Shown here: positions 19,293 to 32,464 of the stretch, piece after piece
Layout: each line of letters opens with the position of its first letter
Position numbering within the stretch: position 1 is the stretch's first letter
Source: Gilliamella sp. Choc5-1
GTDB taxonomy: Bacteria > Pseudomonadota > Gammaproteobacteria > Enterobacterales > Orbaceae
Direction: 5' to 3'
DNA length: 47,612 nt
Assembly: GCF_001690595.1 (NCBI RefSeq)
Contig: NZ_LZHH01000076.1
Location: forward strand, 1 to 47,612
Made by a program: the position numbers and the translations under genes
Notes under the pieces: model-generated
Database searches by the model: none
What the model was told of the DNA's origin: nothing
What the model saw: the letters and a program-made list of their open reading frames with translations, nothing else

Positions 19293-20888
19293 TTATAAAC
19301 CAATTATATCGTTAACTTTATCTTTTGGATAAGTTAGTTTAAAACTTAAATTAAGGTTTTTATTTTCGCTTGGGTTTAACTTAAATTCCCATATTAATTC
19401 GCCAGTTTCTTTATTATAGGTTGCACCATCATATCTAGCATCATCAAGTGAAACGGATTTATTAACTATTATCGGTAATTGATCATAAACAACAATATCA
19501 ATCGGTAATGTTTTGGCATTTTTTACGTCAATGGTGTAAGCATATTTTTGTGAAATATCATTACCAAATAACGATGGTTTTGATGTTTCATTAACATTAC
19601 GATTACGAGCAATAAAGATATTTTTATCTTTTCCTAAAGAGATATCTAACGTCTCTTTTAAATCTTTAGTAGTAATAAAGCTTTCGCCAATATAATTACC
19701 ATTAAAAAATACCGTTGACTTACCTGGCAAAAGGTTAAGTCTATCCCAATCAACAATTTGCGCTTGTAAGTACACATTGCTATCTAATTTAGGAATAGCA
19801 ATATAATGATATTTTGCCTCCACTTCTTTATTTTGTAATGTAAGGATATTATTATTGCTATTGGATTTAATCGTATAAGGCAATTTAACCTCGAAGCGAG
19901 TATTAATATCTAATGTATTGATTAATGCATTATCATTATTATCATCGATATAGACATCTGCATCCTCTAAGGCAACTGTTGACTTTTTAGCGCTCATGTT
20001 ACCATCACTTTTCAACAATCCGCCTTTTTGGGTATATATATCAATATACCAAGGAACTAAATCTGGGGCTATTATTCCTTCACTTGGATTCGAAGTCGAT
20101 AAACTAAAATCAACATTTTGCCAATCTAAACCACTATTTTGATAAATATCTGCTTTATAGGTTAGCTGTAACGGCGAATTAATATCGGCAACACGCACAT
20201 CATAAATTGGTGCCCAACCCGCTTTATTAGTAACATACGACAAGGTAACAGGCAGTGTAATATCTTTATTAGAATAAACTTTTACGGTAATTGCATTTGT
20301 TGTATTTTTTGCTGATGCTTTCTGTTTATCGATCTTATCTTGGCATTGTAGTATCTGCTCATCTATCTCATCGAGTTGTTTTTGTAGTTTGTTTTGTTCG
20401 TTTAATACTGTAACTAAATTAGTTTTAATAAAATCTAATGCACTTTGCATTCCATTTAAATCATCATTAGCACCTTTAACTAACAAATCTAAACGATTCC
20501 CTTGTAATAGAGTAACTTGTTCTGATACTGCTTTTAATTCAATTTCGACTGTATCGTGTTTTTCTTGTAACTTTTGTAATTCTTCAAGTAAAGATTGAAT
20601 TTCTTGGTTTTCTTTACTATTGTCAATATAATTATCATTGAATGATGTTGATAATACTTTCACGTTAGCATCATTGCCAAATCCAACATTAATGGAATTA
20701 GCTTTAACGCCATTGGCAATTCCAGTTAATAAAATTTCACTTTCGCCTTTTGTCAATGATACCGTTGATTGCCCTTGTAATTCGGCACCTTGCAAAAAAA
20801 GCGTGACTTTATTAAGTGTTACATTGTTGTTTGCAAAAACACTGCTGGAAGCAAATGCAATTAAAAAAGCTAATTTTTGAATTTTCAT
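19293..20888 (-). CDS. MuiA-like secreted protein with DUF4140/DUF4139 domains
   Basis: The 531 residues start with a signal peptide (MKIQKLAFLIAFASSSVFA). An N-terminal DUF4140-like beta domain follows at ~20-95. A coiled coil lies at ~95-175, rich in glutamate, lysine and glutamine. From ~200 to the end is a DUF4139 domain with SYVTNKAGWAPIYDVRV and YKADIYQNSGLDWQNV. The closing LNPSENKNLNLSFKLTYPKD is the typical end of this family. Proteins of this kind were first linked to mucoidy inhibition (MuiA) and are predicted to be periplasmic or outer-membrane associated; the true function is unclear. AAGGAATGG precedes the ATG. It is probably co-directional with recD after a 24-bp gap but functionally unrelated. 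Confidence 0.8.
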   Translation of the reverse strand: MKIQKLAFLIAFASSSVFANNNVTLNKVTLFLQGAELQGQSTVSLTKGESEILLTGIANGVKANSINVGFGNDANVKVLSTSFNDNYIDNSKENQEIQSLLEELQKLQEKHDTVEIELKAVSEQVTLLQGNRLDLLVKGANDDLNGMQSALDFIKTNLVTVLNEQNKLQKQLDEIDEQILQCQDKIDKQKASAKNTTNAITVKVYSNKDITLPVTLSYVTNKAGWAPIYDVRVADINSPLQLTYKADIYQNSGLDWQNVDFSLSTSNPSEGIIAPDLVPWYIDIYTQKGGLLKSDGNMSAKKSTVALEDADVYIDDNNDNALINTLDINTRFEVKLPYTIKSNSNNNILTLQNKEVEAKYHYIAIPKLDSNVYLQAQIVDWDRLNLLPGKSTVFFNGNYIGESFITTKDLKETLDISLGKDKNIFIARNRNVNETSKPSLFGNDISQKYAYTIDVKNAKTLPIDIVVYDQLPIIVNKSVSLDDARYDGATYNKETGELIWEFKLNPSENKNLNLSFKLTYPKDKVNDIIGL

Positions 20889-21063
20889 ACCATTCCTTTT
20901 AAAAAATTATTTAAATATAAATAACTTAATAGTTAAGTTAAAAAGTAAAATTATTTCATTAATAACAAATAAGTATTCACTATTTTAAGGGTAATTTCTA
21001 TAACATTTAATGAAGTGAGATAAAAAATAAATTATTTTTGTTTAGTATATTGAACAAAAATAA

Positions 21064-22350
<1,287 letters not shown>

Positions 22351-22352
22351 TT

Positions 22353-23042
22353 ATGAATAAATTAAGCAATCTTGTCATTTTAATTGGACGTAATAAATTC
22401 TATCCATTTTTTTGTATATTATGTGTAACACTAGCATTTTTATACACTGACCCATTTACTGAATTTGATTTACGCTACGCTACTTCTTACATAGGCGCTT
22501 TTTGCGGTCTGCTATGCGTTATCTTATTAGCAAAACGTAAAAACATGGGAAATGTATTAGGTATGTTTGCCGTTGTTGCAGAATGTTGTGCAAATGTTCT
22601 TGGCGGCAATATTGGTGCTGGACTACCGCCTGTCTACTATTTTTGTTCACACATCTATGGTTTATTCACTTGGCAAAAGAACCTTGATAATAATAAAAAC
22701 GTTAAAGTTCGCTCACTCAATGAAACCACATTTTTATATACAATCATATTTCTTATTATTGCCGCTTTTATTAATATTTATTTAACGGATAAAATTGGTG
22801 CAACCAATACAACCTACCAGCTCATAACTAACTGTTTTATATTTGGTCTAGGTATTGTTGCTCAATTATTATTGATGATGCGATATGCGTTTAACTGGTA
22901 TTTATGGGTTATATTAAATGTACTGGTAATTGGTTTAAATATCTATACCGACAATATCATTATCGCAACACAATACTTAATTTACCTATTTAATGCCATT
23001 TATGGAATTTGTGAATGGAAGCGTTCTGAACAAAAAGAGTAG
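22353..23042 (+). CDS. pnuC: Nicotinamide riboside transporter PnuC
   Basis: PnuC is an inner-membrane facilitator for nicotinamide riboside; the cytoplasmic kinase (NadR) traps the substrate by phosphorylation. The 229 residues have about seven hydrophobic segments. Conserved PnuC features include NVLGGNIGAGLPPVYYF, the HIYGLFTWQKN segment and, near the end, QYLIYLFNAIYGICEWKRSE, matching the family's substrate-binding W and N residues. It is directly coupled to nadR. A strong terminator follows about 50 bases later. Confidence 0.9.
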   Translation: MNKLSNLVILIGRNKFYPFFCILCVTLAFLYTDPFTEFDLRYATSYIGAFCGLLCVILLAKRKNMGNVLGMFAVVAECCANVLGGNIGAGLPPVYYFCSHIYGLFTWQKNLDNNKNVKVRSLNETTFLYTIIFLIIAAFINIYLTDKIGATNTTYQLITNCFIFGLGIVAQLLLMMRYAFNWYLWVILNVLVIGLNIYTDNIIIATQYLIYLFNAIYGICEWKRSEQKE

Positions 23043-23092
23043 CTAGACTAGATTTTGTAAAAAAGTTTCAGGAAAGCCCCTTGTTTCAGTAT

Positions 23093-23130
23093 AAAAATAG
23101 GAAATAACCTTTTTATTTCCTATTTTTTTA
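23093..23130 (+). terminator. Intrinsic terminator of nadR-pnuC
   Basis: A perfect 15-bp inverted repeat (23093-23107 with 23113-23127) around the loop CCTTT merges into TTTTTTT. The stem is AT-rich but long. Confidence 0.8.
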
Positions 23131-23197
23131 TTTAAGATAAACGCAGATCTTCATCATCAAATATTAAATACTCCTATAATTAATGCAAAACGGAAGT

Positions 23198-23231
23198 AAA
23201 AAATTACGCAGTGTAGTTAGTGTGTTATATT
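23198..23231 (+). repeat. Short repeat, copy 2 (AAAAAATTAC ... TTAGTGTGTTATATT)
   Basis: This matches 1116-1147. It is followed 4 bases later by AAGGAG and a 23-codon frame. The 23043-23393 gap otherwise contains only the nadR-pnuC terminator. Confidence 0.45.
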
Positions 23232-23248
23232 TTAAGGAGAATTATTTC

Positions 23249-23320
23249 ATGCTTCATGAAGTATTTTTGTGTTATAAATGGTTAACTATCATTATTACTT
23301 TAAAAAAATTCACACAATAG
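23249..23320 (+). CDS. Possible 23-residue peptide
   Basis: AAGGAG lies 9 nt before an ATG that opens a 23-codon frame (starts MLHEVFLCYKWLTIIITLKK). The central stretch is hydrophobic and the end basic, as in small membrane peptides. The good ribosome-binding site is the only real support; chance is quite possible in AT-rich DNA. Confidence 0.25.
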   Translation: MLHEVFLCYKWLTIIITLKKFTQ

Positions 23321-23393
23321 ATATTAAATTTCTTTAGATTTACCAACGATATGGTAATATCTTATCCTTTTTAATATTATAAAAACACTTATT

Positions 23394-24335
23394 ATGATGA
23401 AGAAAATAAAATACTGTTTACTATTAGCTTATAGCCTTACACTTGTTGGTTGTTCTGAACCTAGCTCCATTGAACGTTGGATTGACAACCCCACCAATAA
23501 CGAAATCAAAGTCACTATTGATGGAAACGAACTAACCATCCCAGCAAAATCAGGCGTTAATTATACATTTGAATATGGCAAACATAGCTTATCGTATAAT
23601 GATGACAACTTCAATTTTGTCGTAAAACCAGCTCAATTTGGAGACTCAGGTCTTATTAACCCAACACAAAGTAACTATTTTTTATACACTGCTATCTATT
23701 CAACAACCGATATCAGCGATGAAGAGGCAACTAAAATATTAAAATCCAAAAAAGAGATTAATAACATTCCGGTCATTATTAATGGTGAAGAATTTGAAAT
23801 AGAGGTTTCAGCAAAATTAATTAATGATGTATTGATTGAAAAAAGTAATTATCATTGGGATTATTCTTATGATCAGCCTTTTCCAGAAGAAATAACACAA
23901 AATCTAAGATTAAAGAAAAAACAATCTTATCACGAACGGTTAAAAAAATTATACCGTGAAAGTGATTTTATTGAGTATTTAAAAGGAGATTCTGGTGAAG
24001 AAAAAATTGGTTTTACTTATAACCCTAAAAAGTTCAGTGATATAAATCAATATGTTATTCCTAATATTGATTTAAATAGCATAAAATGTAAAGAAGGTCG
24101 CCAATATATGGAAAGTCTTTTAAATGATTGGAATCACCTTCTTACCTTAAAAGGTAGTGATTTTACAAAACCATACAATAATTTAGCATCCAATGATGCA
24201 ATGGCTAAAAGCTATAACACAGAAAGCCAATGTACAAAAGAAAACGATCCAGAGCAAACTTATAGTAAAGTATTAAGACCATTTATTGATGCTCTTCGAG
24301 ATACTCGTGACGTCAATTTTTATGTAATCAAATAA
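23394..24335 (+). CDS. Predicted lipoprotein of unknown function
   Basis: The 313 residues start with a lipoprotein signal. The lipobox LVGC puts the modified cysteine at residue 20 (SLTLVGCSEPSS). The next ~100 residues form a beta-rich domain with DNPTNNEIKVTIDGNELTIP and YGKHSLSYNDDNF. The C-terminal half is polar and helical, with charged repeats such as KKKQSYHERLKKLYRES. Serine after the cysteine suggests outer-membrane sorting by Lol. An ATG three bases later (23397) is an equally possible start, since no clear ribosome-binding site distinguishes them. It is monocistronic, with terminators on both sides. I do not recognise the family. Confidence 0.7.
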   Translation: MMKKIKYCLLLAYSLTLVGCSEPSSIERWIDNPTNNEIKVTIDGNELTIPAKSGVNYTFEYGKHSLSYNDDNFNFVVKPAQFGDSGLINPTQSNYFLYTAIYSTTDISDEEATKILKSKKEINNIPVIINGEEFEIEVSAKLINDVLIEKSNYHWDYSYDQPFPEEITQNLRLKKKQSYHERLKKLYRESDFIEYLKGDSGEEKIGFTYNPKKFSDINQYVIPNIDLNSIKCKEGRQYMESLLNDWNHLLTLKGSDFTKPYNNLASNDAMAKSYNTESQCTKENDPEQTYSKVLRPFIDALRDTRDVNFYVIK

Positions 24336-24352
24336 TATTAGTATTTCATAAA

Positions 24353-24377
24353 AAAGAGGCTGTTTAATAGCCTCTTT
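24353..24377 (+). terminator. Hairpin after the 313-residue lipoprotein gene
   Basis: AAAGAGGCT (24353-24361) pairs with AGCCTCTTT (24369-24377), 17 bases after the stop, with A/T-rich flanks. It reads as an intrinsic terminator on the plus strand. Confidence 0.75.
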
Positions 24378-24555
24378 AAAAATATAACAATTTTATCAAA
24401 TTCACGTTCAATTTAGGATTAAATAGCCTTATCTAAAATAAACCACGCGCAATATTACTTTATAAATAATTGCTTTTCAATCCATTAAAAATTCAAATGA
24501 AATCAATTGATTTTTTTAAACAATTTTGGGATCTGTTTGTTTTTATTTAATAAAT

Positions 24556-24582
24556 AAAAACCCTAGATTTCCTAGGGTTTTT
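24556..24582 (-). terminator. Terminator of aspT-asdA
   Basis: AAAAACCCTAG (24556-24566) pairs perfectly with CTAGGGTTTTT (24572-24582), 17 bases beyond the asdA stop on the minus strand. The A/T arms give a U-run in either direction. Confidence 0.8.
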
Positions 24583-24598
24583 GATTAGGTTTATTTGT

Positions 24599-27921
<3,323 letters not shown>

Positions 27922-28152
27922 AATAATTGTCCTTATAGCGCAATGATTTGTGATTAATGAATTTGAAAAGATATATTTGGGATTTAAATAATATTCATAA
28001 AATATTATGAATACTTTTACATGTTAAACCGCAAACTAAAGAATAGATATTCAGTTTTAACGATTAATATCATTGTTAAAAAGTGATTAAGTGATGTCTT
28101 TGGTACTTTATATTTAAAAATATATTTTTAGTAGTATTATCCTAAAGGCGTG

Positions 28153-28182
28153 TTATAAGCTCAATATAAATTGAGCTTATAA
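28153..28182 (-). terminator. Perfect 13-bp hairpin in the gap upstream of aspT
   Basis: TTATAAGCTCAAT (28153-28165) pairs perfectly with ATTGAGCTTATAA (28170-28182). It lies 42 bases past the end of the 132-residue lipoprotein gene on the minus strand, so it may end that transcript, though no clear U-run follows. The rest of 27922-28223 is AT-rich, and I could not pick a convincing promoter for aspT. Confidence 0.5.
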
Positions 28183-28223
28183 TTACTGATGTGGTAATTT
28201 GGAACTAAATATAGCAAAACTTA

Positions 28224-28622
28224 TTATTTTGCTTTAAAAATATTTTCTCTAATTTTAGCGTCTAGATTATTTACCCAACGATTATAATTACGGTGAACAT
28301 TTCCACGGCTATCTTTTAAATTATCACTAACTGATACATAGTTAATTGAATACCCTTTTGCTGAATAAGGAATGTTGACCACAACCTCAAATTTTCGATT
28401 ATATAAATAACCACGGATAGTATTGCTATTAATTGATTCTAATTTCCAAGAACCAAATGCCGCACGTCCTTTTGTTGCTGAGTCTAAAATAGCGTTTTTC
28501 ACTTGTTGTTTAGTCAAACCTTGCACTGGGGTATTAAAATTTTGTGGTTGTTGATACTTACCAGAACAACCAAATAAAAGTGAAACGAAAACAGCAGCTA
28601 TGATAAATTTTAAAAACTTCAT
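28224..28622 (-). CDS. Small predicted lipoprotein
   Basis: The 132 residues have a lipoprotein signal with lipobox LLFGC (cysteine 19) and a perfect AAGGAG 8 nt before the ATG. After a short glutamine/proline-rich linker there is a folded domain. It contains LTKQQVKNAILDSATKGRAA, a FGSWKLESI segment, and aromatic-rich strands ending with NRWVNNLDAKIRENI. It resembles small lipoproteins of gammaproteobacteria that lack a known function. It lies between aspT and the methyltransferase gene of the aryl-polyene cluster, on the same strand as both, separated from the former by a hairpin. Confidence 0.75.
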   Translation of the reverse strand: MKFLKFIIAAVFVSLLFGCSGKYQQPQNFNTPVQGLTKQQVKNAILDSATKGRAAFGSWKLESINSNTIRGYLYNRKFEVVVNIPYSAKGYSINYVSVSDNLKDSRGNVHRNYNRWVNNLDAKIRENIFKAK

Positions 28623-28656
28623 TGTTTACTCCTTAAATATTATTGATTAATTTTAA

Positions 28657-29811
28657 TTAACGTTTTTTACATATTAACAAAGTATGACCATAACCTAGAC
28701 CATCAATATCTTGTTCAACATGAAAACCTGCACTACTTAAACATTGATAAAACACTTTAGAATGGTAAAAACGGCTATTGCCATTTGCTAAACAAGTAAA
28801 ATATAAAGAAGATGCATTGACACTTAATGCACCGCCTTCAAAGCTCTGTCTATCTCCGAAAAGATCCATAATACATAGGGTTGCATCATCTTTCATACTA
28901 TGATGAATGAGTATTAATATATGAGTAATTTGTTGGACACTAAAACAATCCAAAAATTGACTCATCCACCAAATATCAGCTTTATTTGGCAAGGTCTCGG
29001 CAGTTAATAAATCGACAGCAATCCCATCGATACGATCTTCAAAACCTGCTTGTTTAATATTTTGTTCAGCAATAGCGATTTGTTGTGGTAAATCTAATAA
29101 CGTTACTTTTATATCTGGACAACGTTTTGCACAATACATTGCCCATTTCCCCGTGTTGCCACCCACATCATAAATATGTTTAGGATTTAATTGGCTTATA
29201 TGAGAAAAAGCAGCAGGAAAAGAGTGATCAGAATAAAAGTGATCAAATTCAAACCAACTTTTTTTAGCTTGTTCTGGTAGAGTTTGTAACGCTGGGTAAA
29301 TAGTTGGCCAATCACCAAAAACTTTTAATCCTGCTGGAGTGCCAGTTTCTAGCGCTTCTTGCAAATAGAACATGCTTTGATAACAAATGTCTTGAGTAAA
29401 GTTAATATTGACTGTTGTCATCTTATCATGTAATAAATAGTGACCTATTTTTCCCAGAAAATAGCGTGCCTCTTTTTGATAAAAAACACGCATGCTCAAC
29501 CCAACATCTAATAAAAGCTCAATAGCATAATCTGATAAAGAAATCTCTTTGGCAATTTCATCAAAATCAGCGCCATTTTTACCAGCACGATCCAAACAAG
29601 CCAAGAGACCTTTATTTCTCATACAAAGAACAGCTTGAAAAAAAATAGGTGAAAATGCGATTTTTTGAGCTTCTGTAATAGCATCTAACGCAGTGTAAAT
29701 ATCTTGATGATATCCATATTGAGTATTTTTTTGTCCCGTCAAACTATTGCCTTTCTGTATTGTTTTAATGTATTGTAATAAGTAAATTGTTGCTCTTTTT
29801 AGAAAAAACAT
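28657..29811 (-). CDS. Aryl-polyene cluster O-methyltransferase
   Basis: This class I SAM-dependent methyltransferase of the plant/bacterial O-methyltransferase type has a winged-helix N-terminal domain (~30-115) with NKGLLACLDRAGKNGADFDE. The SAM site YDVGGNTGKWAMYCAKRCPD is at ~215 and the VTLLDLPQQIAIA acidic loop at ~237. It is likely to methylate the aromatic head group of the polyene. It is divergent from apeC with only 60 bp between. The listed ATG has no ribosome-binding site. A TTG at 29742 is preceded by AGAAAGG with 7-nt spacing and would give 361 residues, which is a serious alternative start. In other aryl-polyene clusters a methyltransferase is usually at this edge. Confidence 0.82.
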   Translation of the reverse strand: MFFLKRATIYLLQYIKTIQKGNSLTGQKNTQYGYHQDIYTALDAITEAQKIAFSPIFFQAVLCMRNKGLLACLDRAGKNGADFDEIAKEISLSDYAIELLLDVGLSMRVFYQKEARYFLGKIGHYLLHDKMTTVNINFTQDICYQSMFYLQEALETGTPAGLKVFGDWPTIYPALQTLPEQAKKSWFEFDHFYSDHSFPAAFSHISQLNPKHIYDVGGNTGKWAMYCAKRCPDIKVTLLDLPQQIAIAEQNIKQAGFEDRIDGIAVDLLTAETLPNKADIWWMSQFLDCFSVQQITHILILIHHSMKDDATLCIMDLFGDRQSFEGGALSVNASSLYFTCLANGNSRFYHSKVFYQCLSSAGFHVEQDIDGLGYGHTLLICKKR

Positions 29812-29871
29812 TGTAAATAATAATACAAAATATCGTTAAGTAAAGAATTAACTAAATAATATATTATCAAA

Positions 29872-30591
29872 ATGAACTTTTCTTTTTCTGTTGAAAATTG
29901 GTTTGCTTTATCTTCTGGATTGTCTAATAAATCCGAGTGGGAATTATGGGCAACATATTTTGATCATGATTGGCGTTTACCATTATCCAAGCCAATTAAA
30001 ATACCAATGATGCAAGCTCGAAGAATGAGTGCACCATCTCGTTTGGCTGTTGAAGTTGGACTTGAATTATTGCAGGATAATAAAGTTGACTTTGCAATTT
30101 TTATTAGCCGACATGGTGAATTAGAAAGAACGTATAAAATTTTATCTACACTAAATCAAGATAATGATATTTCACCAACAGATTTTGCCTTATCCGTACA
30201 CAATACGGCTTCAGGGTTATTAACCATTATTGCTAATCAAGCAATACCTATTACTTCTCTTTCAGCACATATTGATGGTTTTCATCAAGGTTTGATTGAA
30301 GCATTACCAATGTTGCAATTTGAAAATAAAAAGGGATTACTGATTGATTTTGATGGTATTGTTCCTGATATTTACCAAACTCAAGTTAAGCAATTGGTTC
30401 CGGTTTATGCGGTTGGGTATATATTAACTCCAGGTAATCAAATTTATTGCCAAAGCGTAGAAAAGTCGGCAACTATATATCAAGAAAACTACCCACAATC
30501 TCTTGCTTTTTTACATGCTTATTTAAATCAACAAAAACAGTTTACCTTACAAGGAAATGTACAAGATTGGCAATGGACATTAAATCTGTAA
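29872..30591 (+). CDS. apeC: Half-size ketosynthase-like chain-length factor (ApeC)
   Basis: The 239 residues belong to the beta-ketoacyl-synthase-like N-terminal (Ketoacyl-synt_2) family found in aryl-polyene clusters. There it pairs with the active ketosynthase ApeO as a chain-length factor. The active-site equivalent reads LSVHNTASGLL at ~103-113 and has no cysteine, so this subunit cannot load acyl chains itself. The second half of a thiolase fold is absent, as expected for the family. It is the first gene of the plus-strand operon. There is no Shine-Dalgarno sequence before the ATG. Its last 19 bases overlap the next gene. Confidence 0.85.
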   Translation: MNFSFSVENWFALSSGLSNKSEWELWATYFDHDWRLPLSKPIKIPMMQARRMSAPSRLAVEVGLELLQDNKVDFAIFISRHGELERTYKILSTLNQDNDISPTDFALSVHNTASGLLTIIANQAIPITSLSAHIDGFHQGLIEALPMLQFENKKGLLIDFDGIVPDIYQTQVKQLVPVYAVGYILTPGNQIYCQSVEKSATIYQENYPQSLAFLHAYLNQQKQFTLQGNVQDWQWTLNL

Positions 30592-31370
30592 CAAAAAAAA
30601 ATAGTTATACTTTTAATCAATGGTGGCGCTTATTTGCTACAGCGTTCGGATTTGTGTTATTTGGTATTTACGGATTAGTTATTTTATCTATTCTGTGGTT
30701 CAGTCTATTAAGATTACTAATTTGGAATAAAAATCAAAGAAGTATTATTGCTCAAAAAAGTATTAGCCTTAGTTTTAAATTATTTTTATGGATAATAAAA
30801 TTTTTGGGTGTTATCGATTATCAATTTAACGGGCTTGAAAAATTAAAACAGGATAAAAGTTGCCTGATTGTTGCCAATCACCCTTCTTTGTTAGATGTTG
30901 TATTATTAGCTTCTATCATGCCTCGTTGTGATTGTTTAGTTAAAGGTGCATTACTCAAAAATATTTTTGTTAGTCGCATAATTAAAACAGCAGGTTATAT
31001 TTTAAATGGGGAATCAAGCCAAATTTTGCCACAATGTCAGCAAATATTGGACAATCAGGGGAAAATATTAATATTTCCCGAAGGAACAAGAAGCGTTCCC
31101 AATCAACCAATGATATTACAACGTGGTGCTGCAAATATCGCCTTACGTTGTCATGCTAATATTCGAATTGTCCATATTGAATGCAAGCCTACTTGGTTAA
31201 TTAAAGAACAAAAATGGTATGATATCCCTGTTAAAAAAGCATTTTTTAACATTACCATTGGAGAAAAAATCACAATTAGTGATTTTTCAGACCAAAACAC
31301 TACAATTGCAGCAAGAAGATTAACAAAATATCTTACTTCGGTATTAGAAAAAACAAACGAAAATAAGTAA
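30573..31370 (+). CDS. apeD: 1-acyl-glycerol-phosphate acyltransferase-like protein (ApeD)
   Basis: The 265 residues begin with an ATG 19 bases inside apeC; a longer frame from 30447 only reads apeC in another frame. One or two hydrophobic segments lie at ~15-40 and near 70. The PlsC-type motifs follow: IVANHPSLLDVVLLASI with the HX4D catalytic pair (H-P-S-L-L-D) and the acceptor motif ILIFPEGTRSVPNQ. This places it in the lysophospholipid acyltransferase superfamily. In the aryl-polyene pathway it is thought to help attach the polyene to its membrane lipid anchor. Confidence 0.88.
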   Translation: MDIKSVTKKNSYTFNQWWRLFATAFGFVLFGIYGLVILSILWFSLLRLLIWNKNQRSIIAQKSISLSFKLFLWIIKFLGVIDYQFNGLEKLKQDKSCLIVANHPSLLDVVLLASIMPRCDCLVKGALLKNIFVSRIIKTAGYILNGESSQILPQCQQILDNQGKILIFPEGTRSVPNQPMILQRGAANIALRCHANIRIVHIECKPTWLIKEQKWYDIPVKKAFFNITIGEKITISDFSDQNTTIAARRLTKYLTSVLEKTNENK

Positions 31371-31382
31371 AAAGGGAACTCA

Positions 31383-31637
31383 ATGCAAAAACTACATAAT
31401 GAAATTAAAACCATTATTATTGATACACTAAATTTAGAAGACATTACACCAGACGATATTGAAACCCAAGCCCCACTTTTTGGTGATGGCTTAGGTCTTG
31501 ATTCTATTGATGCGTTAGAGCTAGGTCTAGCTATCAAAAATCAATACGGTATCGTTTTATCGTCTGAAAGTGACGAAACAAAAAAAGCGTTTTATTCAGT
31601 AGAAACGTTAGCAAATTTTATTTCATCACAACAATAA
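31383..31637 (+). CDS. apeE: Acyl carrier protein ApeE
   Basis: The 84-residue acidic protein has the phosphopantetheine site GLGLDSIDALELG, with serine 41. It is followed 13 bases later by a second carrier protein. It starts 12 bases after apeD behind AAAAAGGGAACTCA, a usable ribosome-binding site. The two carrier proteins share the same D-S-I core but differ elsewhere, for example the C-terminal VETLANFISSQ here, implying different partners (starter and extension). Confidence 0.92.
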   Translation: MQKLHNEIKTIIIDTLNLEDITPDDIETQAPLFGDGLGLDSIDALELGLAIKNQYGIVLSSESDETKKAFYSVETLANFISSQQ

Positions 31638-31650
31638 GGAGCAAAACAAA

Positions 31651-31899
31651 ATGGATAAGCAACAGATTTTTGAACAAGTCCAATCAGCATTAGTTCAACT
31701 ATTTGAATTACCAGAAGAAAACATTAAACCAGAATCAAAACTATTTGAAGAACTAGATCTTGATAGTATTGATGCTGTTGATTTAGTTGTACACCTGCAA
31801 AAAAAAATTGGTAAAAAAGTTGATCCCGAAACGTTTAAATCAGTTAGAACAGTGCAAGATGTTGTTGAAGCCGTTTATAACCTTATGAACAATCATTAA
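31651..31899 (+). CDS. apeF: Acyl carrier protein ApeF
   Basis: The 82 residues have the phosphopantetheine attachment site LDLDSIDAVDLVVHL with serine 39. They end with the usual helix (VRTVQDVVEAVYNLM). AAGGAG lies 8 nt before the ATG, the best ribosome-binding site in the first part of the cluster. It carries the growing polyene in the type II PKS. Confidence 0.92.
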   Translation: MDKQQIFEQVQSALVQLFELPEENIKPESKLFEELDLDSIDAVDLVVHLQKKIGKKVDPETFKSVRTVQDVVEAVYNLMNNH

Positions 31900-31900
31900 T

Positions 31901-32464
31901 ATGGATAAAGCTAAGTTAATAATAAAAATCATAACTAACCTATTATTGGTTTGTTACCCTTTTATTATCTACTTATCTTTTAAATATCAATATATTAACC
32001 TAGCTGTTTGGGTTTTAATGATATTTTTCGTTTTACGATTTATTTCATTGCCTAATCTATTTTCGTCTATGCGTTGGTTGGCTAAAACTCTTGCCATTAT
32101 GGGTATATTATTAGCAGTAAGCAGTTGGCTATTTGCCAAATATCAACTACTTCTTTATTATCCTGTAATGGTTAACATGATTTTTTTGTTGTTGTTTAGC
32201 TACTCATTATCACAACCTCAAACAATCATCGAAAAATTTGCTAGAATGCAACACTCAGATTTACCCATTAAAGCTGTGCAATATACGCGTAAAGTTACCA
32301 TATGTTGGTGTTTATTTTTTGTTATAAATGGCTCCATTGCTTTAACAACCTGTCTAATTAATGATATGTACTGGTGGACAATTTATAATGGTTTAATCAG
32401 CTACTTATTAATGGCAATATTAATGGGGGTAGAATGGCTCATTCGTCAAAAACTACAACATTAG
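31901..32464 (+). CDS. apeG: Polytopic membrane protein (ApeG, COG4648-like)
   Basis: The 187 residues have about five to six hydrophobic segments (for example IITNLLLVCYPFIIYLSF near the start). The family is conserved in aryl-polyene clusters but its role is unknown. It starts one base after the apeF stop, so translation is coupled, and its last 31 bases overlap apeH. No catalytic motif is visible. Confidence 0.8.
   Translation: MDKAKLIIKIITNLLLVCYPFIIYLSFKYQYINLAVWVLMIFFVLRFISLPNLFSSMRWLAKTLAIMGILLAVSSWLFAKYQLLLYYPVMVNMIFLLLFSYSLSQPQTIIEKFARMQHSDLPIKAVQYTRKVTICWCLFFVINGSIALTTCLINDMYWWTIYNGLISYLLMAILMGVEWLIRQKLQH

Noticed and set aside
30447-30572. Longer ApeD frame beginning inside apeC
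   Set aside because: The extension is apeC in another frame; the ATG at 30573 fits the acyltransferase N-terminus.
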